DNA of 64,000 nt, taken from NCBI RefSeq assembly GCF_006334915.2, contig NZ_VDMA02000002.1:62001-126000 (forward strand), in the 5' to 3' direction. The position numbers were made by a program, and so were the translations under genes. Positions 52,829-64,000 of the stretch are shown piece after piece. The notes below the pieces were generated by a model. The model was not told the origin of the DNA. It did not search any database and saw nothing but the letters and a program-made list of their open reading frames with translations. Within the stretch, counting starts at the first letter, position 1. The number at the start of each line of letters is the position of its first letter. The stretch comes from Microbispora catharanthi (lineage in GTDB: Bacteria > Actinomycetota > Actinomycetes > Streptosporangiales > Streptosporangiaceae).

Positions 52829-54408
52829 GTCTCCTCCCGCAGGCGGGCGACCTCCGCCGCGATCCCGGCGATCGTCGGCTCGTCGAAGAACACGTCGAAG
52901 GACAGCTCCACGTCCATCCGCTCGCGCACCTTCGCGATGATCTGCGTGATCGACAGCGAGTGCCCGCCGAGGTCGAACAGGTCCTCGTCCGGACCGATCT
53001 CCGGCATGCCGAGCACCTCGCGCCAGATCTCGCCCACCTCCGCGAGGTACGGCACAGCGTCCGCCTCGCCGGCCCGTGCCGAGGGGGCCGGCTCCCCGGC
53101 CCGGGCGAAGGACGGCTCGACCACGCCGTCGACCACCGGGGACGGCAGCGGCAGGTCGGCCACGTCGGCGTCCGGAGCGGCGGCCAGCGCCCGCAGCAGG
53201 GCGAGCAGGTCCTCGGCGACGGTCTCGCAGCCCGACCGGCCCAGGACGAGCGGGTTGAACTGCAGCCGGGCCGCGACGCCGTCCGGCGCGTCGACCACCT
53301 GCAGGTGCAGCGTGCCGCGCACCGCGTGGTTGAACGACATCCAGTCCACCGACGCCTCGACGCCGGGGAACTCCGGCGCGCTCCCGTCACGCCTGCGGTA
53401 GCTGACCGACACGGGCGTCAGCGCGGTGCGCGGGCTCACGCCGCCGACCGCACGCGCGAGCGGCACCTCCCGGAACCGGTACGTGGCCCGCAACTCGTCG
53501 CGTACGGTGTGGGCGAACTCGGCGAACGTCCCGCCGGGTGCCGGGGCGGGCACCGGCAGCTCGTTCACGAACAGGCCGATGTGGCCCCGCGTCTCCTCGG
53601 TCCTGGTCGACAGGTCGACGGCCACCGCCGCGTCCTCGTTGCCGTACGCCGCGAGCAGGGTGTGCACGGCGGCGAGCACCAGCTCGAACCGGGTGACGCC
53701 CATCTTGTCCGCGGCGACGGCGAGATCGGCGGGAAGCGCGAAGTCGACGGCGTCGCCGTCCGCCGCGCGGGTCGAGACCCCGGACAGCCCGGGCAGTCGC
53801 AGGTCCTGCCGGTCCTGCCAGCGGCCGCGCCAGAACTCGGCGGCGTCGCCGAGCAGCTCGGCCACCCGGGCGTTCTCCCGCTCGACGGCCTCGCCGTAGG
53901 TCAGGGGAAGGGCCGGCGACGGCAACCCGGCGTAGGCGCCGGCCAGGCCGCGCACCAGGATGTCCTTCGACATGCCGTCGAAGACGGCGTGGTGGGCGAC
54001 GAAGACGAGCAGGTGCCGCTCCGGCGCGAGCCGGAACACCGTGAACCGGGCGGTCGGCCCGGTCCCCAGGTCCAGGGCGAGCGACGCCTCCCGGTCGACC
54101 AGCTCGCCGGGCTCACGCCCTGCGTCCTCGAACCCGGAGGCGTCCTCGAACCCGATCGGCGGCGGCACGGCGGCGGGCACCAGGCGCACCACGCCGTCCC
54201 GCTCCGCCAGGGCCGAGGCCAGCTGGGGATGCGCGCGGACCACGTCGTGGCAGGCCGCCAGCAGCCGGTCCACGTCGAGGGGGCCGTCGAACCGGATGGC
54301 CAGCGGCATGTGGTACACCCGGCCCCCGCAGCCCATCTGCTCCGTTATCCACATGCCGTGCTGTGCGAGGGACGCCTGCTCCCCCTCGTCGATGAGTGTC
54401 GGTGACAT
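52822..54408 (-). CDS. NRPS C-PCP didomain without adenylation domain
   Basis: 528 residues. Condensation domain about 10-430 (SLAQHGMWITEQMGCGGRVYHMP, FVAHHAVFDGMS about residues 137-148) and a carrier about 445-520 (DEDLFDLGGHSLSITQIIAKVRE). There is no A domain between them, so its carrier must be loaded in trans. A short duplicated segment (GFEDAS-GFEDAG, residues about 87-98) is encoded by an 18-bp repeat (54122-54157). It follows the ligase gene by one base. Confidence 0.9.
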   Translation of the reverse strand: MSPTLIDEGEQASLAQHGMWITEQMGCGGRVYHMPLAIRFDGPLDVDRLLAACHDVVRAHPQLASALAERDGVVRLVPAAVPPPIGFEDASGFEDAGREPGELVDREASLALDLGTGPTARFTVFRLAPERHLLVFVAHHAVFDGMSKDILVRGLAGAYAGLPSPALPLTYGEAVERENARVAELLGDAAEFWRGRWQDRQDLRLPGLSGVSTRAADGDAVDFALPADLAVAADKMGVTRFELVLAAVHTLLAAYGNEDAAVAVDLSTRTEETRGHIGLFVNELPVPAPAPGGTFAEFAHTVRDELRATYRFREVPLARAVGGVSPRTALTPVSVSYRRRDGSAPEFPGVEASVDWMSFNHAVRGTLHLQVVDAPDGVAARLQFNPLVLGRSGCETVAEDLLALLRALAAAPDADVADLPLPSPVVDGVVEPSFARAGEPAPSARAGEADAVPYLAEVGEIWREVLGMPEIGPDEDLFDLGGHSLSITQIIAKVRERMDVELSFDVFFDEPTIAGIAAEVARLREETC

Positions 54409-54409
54409 C

Positions 54410-56004
54410 TCACTTGCCTTCCGTCGTGCTGATCACGGAGTCGCCCAGCAGCGCGGGCAGCTCCTTCTTGATGACCTTGCCTGACTGGTTCCTGGGCAGG
54501 CTGTCGACCACGAGGACCCGTTCGGGCAGCTCGTGCCAGGCCAGCCGGTCCATCAGGAAGGCGCGCACCTCGCTCTCCGACAACCCGAGGCTTTCCGACA
54601 ACCCGGGGCTCTCCGACTGTCCCGGCGACCGCGGCGAGCTGGGCACGACCGCGGCGCCCAGCACGGAGCCCAGCACCGGATGCGGGAGCCCGAACACGGC
54701 CGCCTCGGCGATCCCCGGGTGCTCGTGAAGCGCGGCCTCCACCTGGAGCGTGGACACCTTGAACGCGCCGGTCTTGACCACGTCGCTCTCCCTGTCGACG
54801 AGGTAGAGGTAACCGTCGGCGTCCACGTATCCGACGTCGCCCATGCGCACCCAGCCGTCGCGGAACGACCGGGCGCTGGCCTCGGCGTCGCCGTAGTAGG
54901 ACCGGGTGGCGGTGGGCGACCGCATCCACACCTCGCCGGTCTCCCCGGGCGGAAGCGGGTTGCCCTCCTCGTCGGTGATGCGCAGCGAGCCGCCGAACGC
55001 GGGCCGCCCCAGCGCGGCCGGCCGCGTCCGGTCGTAAATCATGATCGTCTGGGCGGGGGCGGCCTCGGTGGACGTGTAGTAGTTCGTCACGGTCGCGTTC
55101 GGGAAGGCCACCGACAGACGTTCCGACAGGGCGGGGGGAAGCGCGGCCGCCGCCGACCCCAGCAGCACCACGCTGGACATGTCGTGCCGCTCGTGCAGCC
55201 CGGCGTCGAGCAGCTCGATCGCCATCGAGGGCACCAGGAACACCGTGCCGGGACGGTAGGTCTCGATCAGCCGGGCGAACCGGCCGGGCGTGAACCTCGC
55301 CGGGGTCAGCACGGTCGGCCGGGCGTCCAGCGCGTTGATCAGCATGGTCTGGCCGGCGTTGGTGCCGATCGGGAAGGCGTGCAGCAGGTGGCGCGAGTGG
55401 GCGAACCTGCGGTGCTTGGGCTGTGTGACGCACCCGTAGGCCAGGTTGGCGTGGCTCGCGCCGACCCCCTTGGGCCGCCCGGTCGTGCCGGAGGTGTAGA
55501 GGATCTGCGCCAGGTCGCCGGGCCGCACCCGCGGTCCTTCCTGCGCCGTCTCCGCCCCGAAGCCGGCTTCCAGCTCCGCCGGGGTCGCGGTCCACGGCTC
55601 CCCGGCCCTCTCCACCGGCCCCGGTCCCGACGGCGCCGTGAGGTCCCGGCCGAGCAGCACCGCCGACGCCGCGCAGTGCTCGATCATGTAGCGCAGCTCG
55701 GCGGGCGCCAGCCGGTCCGACATCGGCACGGCCACCGCGCCCGCCTTGAGCACCCCGAAGAACGCCACGGCGAAGTCGATCCAGTCGCGGCTGCCGAAGT
55801 GCAGCGCCACCCGGTCGCCCGGGGCGACGCCCCGGTCCGCCAGCCCGGCGGCGAGCGCCGCCGACCTGCGGTCCCAATCGGCGAAGGTGAGCGTCCCGTG
55901 CCCCTCCACGATCATCGCGACGCCGTCCGGTTCCTGCCCTGCGCGCAGCCGCAGCAGCTCCGGCACGGTGAGCGCGGGCGCGCCCCGCGTCCTCGTCGTC
56001 CCCG

Positions 56005-56008
<4 letters not shown>
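54410..56008 (-). CDS. AMP-dependent acyl-CoA/acyl-ACP ligase
   Basis: 532 residues from ATG 56008, overlapping the stop of the large NRPS gene. ANL-family motifs: LYTSGTTGRPKGVGASHANLAYG (A3), NYYTSTEAAPAQ (A5), RMGDVGYVDADGYLYLVDRESDVVKTGAFKV (A7-A8) and PRNQSGKVIKKEL with the catalytic Lys near residue 517. It activates a carboxylic acid, and the free ACP two genes on suggests it loads a starter acid on a carrier rather than making free CoA ester. Neither chain length nor aromaticity can be read from sequence. Confidence 0.9.
54573..54626. repeat. 18-bp tandem triplet inside the ligase gene
   Basis: Units 54573-54590, 54591-54608 and 54609-54626 encode repeated SES(L/P)GL in the flexible C-subdomain surface of the ligase. 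The period is exactly 18 bp, in frame. Confidence 0.8.
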
Positions 56009-61590
<5,582 letters not shown>

Positions 61591-61798
61591 GACGCCGGCA
61601 CCTCGGTTGAAATTTGCATTAAGAACATGGCATTCCTCTGTGCGCTCTGCGCCCGGTACGCCGGCGATTCGATGCGAAGACGCGGACGACCAACGATCCG
61701 GCGACGGAATCACCGCCGGTGAGCTTCCTGCCTGGTGCCTGGCGCGGCACGGAATCCACTGCCGCTCGCGCCGGTAACCCCCATTTCGGACGCGGTAG

Positions 61799-61851
61799 TG
61801 GGAACGCTCCCACGGCAGTGGAGGCTAGGGATCACTGCTTTCGTTCGTCAA
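61799..61851 (-). promoter_or_regulatory. NRPS operon promoter with CebR box
   Basis: Reading the minus strand, TTGACG (61851-61846), an 18-bp spacer and TAGCCT (61827-61822) form a good -35/-10 pair. Nine bases further is TGGGAGCGTTCCCA (61812-61799 on the minus strand; TGGGAACGCTCCCA on the plus strand), one base from a perfect CebR box. The repressor would sit on the initial transcribed region. The leader to the NRPS GTG is about 220 bases and contains no gene. Confidence 0.75.
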
Positions 61852-61964
61852 GTGTCATGGAAGTTTCTGTCCGTTATTAGCCCCAAGGCGGGGAATGTGA
61901 GGTTATTGCCGCAGATCACGGACAATGCGGTCGTAATCTCCCAAATTCGCCATATGGCCAGGGA

Positions 61965-62010
61965 TTGACAGAGCTTCTTACCGCACCTACCCTCCGTGGG
62001 AGCGCTCCCA
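61965..62010 (+). promoter_or_regulatory. E1 operon promoter with perfect CebR box
   Basis: TTGACA (61965-61970), a 17-bp spacer and TACCCT (61988-61993) form a strong vegetative-type promoter. The perfect operator TGGGAGCGCTCCCA occupies 61997-62010, three bases after the -10, so it covers the start of transcription. A hairpin GACAGGA-tgc-TCCTGTC (62011-62027) follows directly. The pairing of a consensus promoter with a consensus operator is the strongest regulatory signal in the window. Confidence 0.85.
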
Positions 62011-62018
62011 GACAGGAT

Positions 62019-62083
62019 GCTCCTGTCAATGATGCCGGCGCTCCTGTCCATGGATGCTGGTGCTCCTGTCCCTGGCAGCGGCG
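62019..62083. repeat. Three 21-22-bp units in the E1 leader
   Basis: Each unit begins GCTCCTGTC (62019, 62040, 62062) and diverges at its end; they contain out-of-register ATG triplets upstream of the chosen start. Confidence 0.6.
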
Positions 62084-62134
62084 CCCGGCGTCGAGCGCGC
62101 CCTCGACCAGAGACGCACCAGGAGCGGACCACCT

Positions 62135-63058
62135 GTGATCGTCACCGCTGCACCGCCCCGGAGCCCGCGGCATGCCCTCAACGACGGGGATCTCCGCTCA
62201 CTCCTCCTCATCCGGCACTTCGAACGCGCCCTGCTCCGCCTGTTCGAGCAGGGCGTGCTGAGCGGCACCACCCATACCTGCCTCGGGCAGGAGTACATCC
62301 CGGTCACGCTGTCGGCCCTGCTCCGCGACGACGACTTCGTGTTCAGCAACCACCGGGGGCACGGCCACTTCCTCGCCCGCCATCCCGACCCGCACGGCCT
62401 GCTCGCCGAGATCATGGGGCGGGAGGGCGCCCTGTGCGGGGGAGTCGGCGGCAGCCAGCACATCTACCACCGGCGTTTCCTGTCCACCGGCGTGCAGGGC
62501 GAGAGCCTGCCCGTGGCGACCGGGGTGGCCTTGAAACTGGCCGGCACGGGAGCGCTGGCCTGCGCGTACATCGGAGACGGCACCTGGGGCGAGGGCGCCG
62601 TCTACGAAGCGCTGAACATGGCGTCCCTCTGGCGGGTGCCGCTGCTCGTCGTGGTCGAGCACAACGGCATCGCCCAGTCGACCCCCACGTCCGCGCAGAT
62701 GGCCGGCACGATCGCCGCCCGGGCGGCGGCCTTCGGCGTCCGCCACCACCACGTCACGTCCACGGACGTCGGCGAGATCAGGGACGCCCTCGCCCCGCTG
62801 GTCGACGCCGTGCGGGCCGAGCCGTCCCCGCTGGTCGTCGAGTTCGCCACGCACCGCCTCGGACCGCACAGCAAGGGCGACGACACCCGCCCGCCGGAGG
62901 AGATCCGCCGGGCACAGGAGTCCGACTGGTACGACCGGCACGCCGAGACCGATCCCGAGCGGTTCGCCCGGCTCGACCGGGAGCAGCGAGAGCTCGTCGA
63001 GCGGGTGGTCGCCGAGGTCTCCGCCCGGCCCCTCTCCCGGCCGGGAGGAGCGGCGTGA
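62135..63058 (+). CDS. 2-oxoacid (pyruvate/acetoin type) dehydrogenase E1 alpha subunit
   Basis: 307 residues from GTG 62135 (AGGAG 11 bases before). The thiamine-diphosphate/magnesium site is intact: YIGDGTWGEGAVYEALNMASLWRVPLLVVVEHNGIAQST (GDG...N, about residues 145-180). Other landmarks are FSNHRGHGHFLA (His for catalysis), GGVGGSQHI and THRLGPHSKGDDTR (phosphorylation-loop region). It decarboxylates a 2-oxoacid; length and sequence resemble acetoin/branched-chain E1 alpha, and the substrate is not certain. The frame is open to ATG 62054, but that extension lies in the repeat leader. The start of E1 beta overlaps the end. Confidence 0.88.
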   Translation: MIVTAAPPRSPRHALNDGDLRSLLLIRHFERALLRLFEQGVLSGTTHTCLGQEYIPVTLSALLRDDDFVFSNHRGHGHFLARHPDPHGLLAEIMGREGALCGGVGGSQHIYHRRFLSTGVQGESLPVATGVALKLAGTGALACAYIGDGTWGEGAVYEALNMASLWRVPLLVVVEHNGIAQSTPTSAQMAGTIAARAAAFGVRHHHVTSTDVGEIRDALAPLVDAVRAEPSPLVVEFATHRLGPHSKGDDTRPPEEIRRAQESDWYDRHAETDPERFARLDREQRELVERVVAEVSARPLSRPGGAA

Positions 63059-64000
63059 CCAGGGTCTCCGAGCACCTCAACCAGGCGCTGCACGATCTCA
63101 TGGAGTCCGACCCCTCGGTCCACCTGCTCGGCGAGGACGTCAGCGACCCCTACGGCGGCGCGTTCAAGGTCACCCGGGGACTGTCCGGCCGGTTCGGCTC
63201 CCGCGTGAGGTCCACGCCGCTGAGCGAGGGCGCGATCGCCGGGGTCGGGGCCGGGCTGGCCCTGGCCGGCGACAAGGCCATCGTCGAGATCATGTTCGCC
63301 GACTTCGTGGCGCTGGCGTTCGACCAGATCACGAACTTCGCCGCCAAGTCCACCTCGATGTACGGCAGGCCCGTGCCGGTGCCGCTCGTGGTGCGCTGCC
63401 CCACGGGCGGCAACCGCGGCTACGGCCCGACCCACAGCCAGAACCCGCAGAAACACTTCATCGGCGTGCCGGGGCTGTCCCTGTTCGAGATGACGCCGTT
63501 CCACGACGCGGGCGAGCTGTTCTCCCGGATGTTCGGGCTCGGCCGACCCTGCCTGTTCTTCGAGGACAAGGTCCTGTACACGCGGCAGATGTACCGCACG
63601 GACGACCTGTTCCGGTTCGAGCTGGTGGACGACGTGGCGCGGGTGTACCTCGACGGCGCGGGCCGTCCCGACTGCACGCTGGTCACCCATGGCGGGCTCG
63701 TCCACCGGACGCTCGACGCCATGCGGGCGCTGCTCCTGGAGGACGACCTAATCTGCGAGCTGCTGGTGCCCGCCCAGCTCTACCCCGTGCCCCACCTGCC
63801 GGGACTGGAGGACGCGCCGCACGTCTGCGTCGTGGACGACGGAACCGAGGGCGGCACCTGGGCGGCCGAGGTGGCCACGGCGCTCTACCCGCGCCTGTGG
63901 GGCCGCCTGCGCCGCCCGATCACGCTGATCAACTCGGCGGACGGGGTGATCCCCGCCGCCCCCCATCTGGAACGCGAGGTGCTCGTGCAGGCCGACAGCA
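63055..64000 (+). CDS. 2-oxoacid dehydrogenase E1 beta subunit (runs off the window)
   Basis: At least 315 residues from GTG 63055, which overlaps the E1 alpha stop and has GGGAGGAG upstream. It reads TRVSEHLNQALHDLMESDP, LLGEDVSDPYGGAFKVTRGL, the conserved TPLSEGAIAGVGAGLALAG and PVPLVVRCPTGGNRGYGPTHSQ, and ends in the transketolase C-domain (CTLVTHGGLVHRTLDAM, VCVVDDGTEGGTWAAEV) that is almost complete at the right edge. Alpha2beta2 heterotetramer with the preceding subunit. An E2 or lipoyl gene may follow outside the window. No stop was seen. Confidence 0.9.
   Translation, partial: MTRVSEHLNQALHDLMESDPSVHLLGEDVSDPYGGAFKVTRGLSGRFGSRVRSTPLSEGAIAGVGAGLALAGDKAIVEIMFADFVALAFDQITNFAAKSTSMYGRPVPVPLVVRCPTGGNRGYGPTHSQNPQKHFIGVPGLSLFEMTPFHDAGELFSRMFGLGRPCLFFEDKVLYTRQMYRTDDLFRFELVDDVARVYLDGAGRPDCTLVTHGGLVHRTLDAMRALLLEDDLICELLVPAQLYPVPHLPGLEDAPHVCVVDDGTEGGTWAAEVATALYPRLWGRLRRPITLINSADGVIPAAPHLEREVLVQADS

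Noticed and set aside
62054-62134. Upstream ATG start for the E1 alpha gene
   Set aside because: The extra 27 residues are encoded by a repeat-containing leader and are not like an E1 N-terminus; GTG 62135 has an AGGAG before it.

Overview
This window is high-GC actinomycete chromosome. It has short or overlapping intergenic gaps, many GTG starts, actinobacterial sugar-ABC operons with LacI repressors, a MsiK-like shared ATPase, wall-polymer sialic-acid-like genes and a large non-ribosomal peptide synthetase (NRPS) locus. Entner-Doudoroff genes, a malEFG-type operon and a CebR/CelR-type cellobiose system together suggest a filamentous member of the Streptosporangiales (Nonomuraea/Microbispora-like). 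That placement is inference, because no rRNA or marker gene is present. No IS element, prophage, tRNA or CRISPR array was seen.

Layout. 1-5.1 kb: small ordinary genes (P-loop kinase, quinone oxidoreductase, HD protein, single-domain voltage-gated channel), a decayed AfsR-like regulator and two small secreted Cys proteins. 5.5-11.4 kb: a ROK regulator divergent from an overlapping edd-glk-eda operon, then a PfkB sugar kinase. 11.6-19 kb: malEFG, alpha-glucosidase and a LacI regulator on the minus strand, with a MsiK-like ATPase divergent from it. 19.7-27 kb: a 1,919-residue secreted amylopullulanase and an orphan histidine kinase. 27.2-33.8 kb: a nonulosonic-acid (Kdn/sialic-acid-like) polymer locus. 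It has a single-chain fusion of CMP-sugar synthetase, KdsC-like phosphatase and NeuB synthase, followed by glycosyltransferases; two more, one of them sialyltransferase-like, lie on the opposite strand and converge on it. 33.9-36.3 kb: aldo/keto reductase and sulfatase. 36.4-42.5 kb: cebEFG-bglC-cebR with two perfect CebR boxes. 42.6-44 kb: a TetR gene abutting a 5'-truncated SDR. 44.1-61.6 kb: a minus-strand nine-gene NRPS operon (C-A-PCP-TE-MFS fusion, acyl-CoA ligase, C-PCP, ACP, C protein, MbtH, C, A-PCP, C-A-PCP). 61.6-64 kb: a divergent promoter region with two CebR boxes, then E1 alpha and E1 beta of a 2-oxoacid dehydrogenase; the second runs off the window.

How it fits together. The left and middle parts form a plant-polysaccharide economy: starch is degraded outside the cell by the amylopullulanase, maltodextrins and cello-oligosaccharides enter through MalEFG and CebEFG (probably energised by the one MsiK-like ATPase), are split by the GH13 and GH1 glucosidases, phosphorylated by Glk and can enter the Entner-Doudoroff route. 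The most notable link is that the operator sequence controlling the ceb operon recurs in both divergent promoters of the NRPS/dehydrogenase locus. This predicts a peptide natural product switched on by cellulose breakdown products.

A recurrent oddity is short tandem duplications (11-27 bp units, 2-3 copies) over stop codons or at protein 3' ends and linkers in about ten places.
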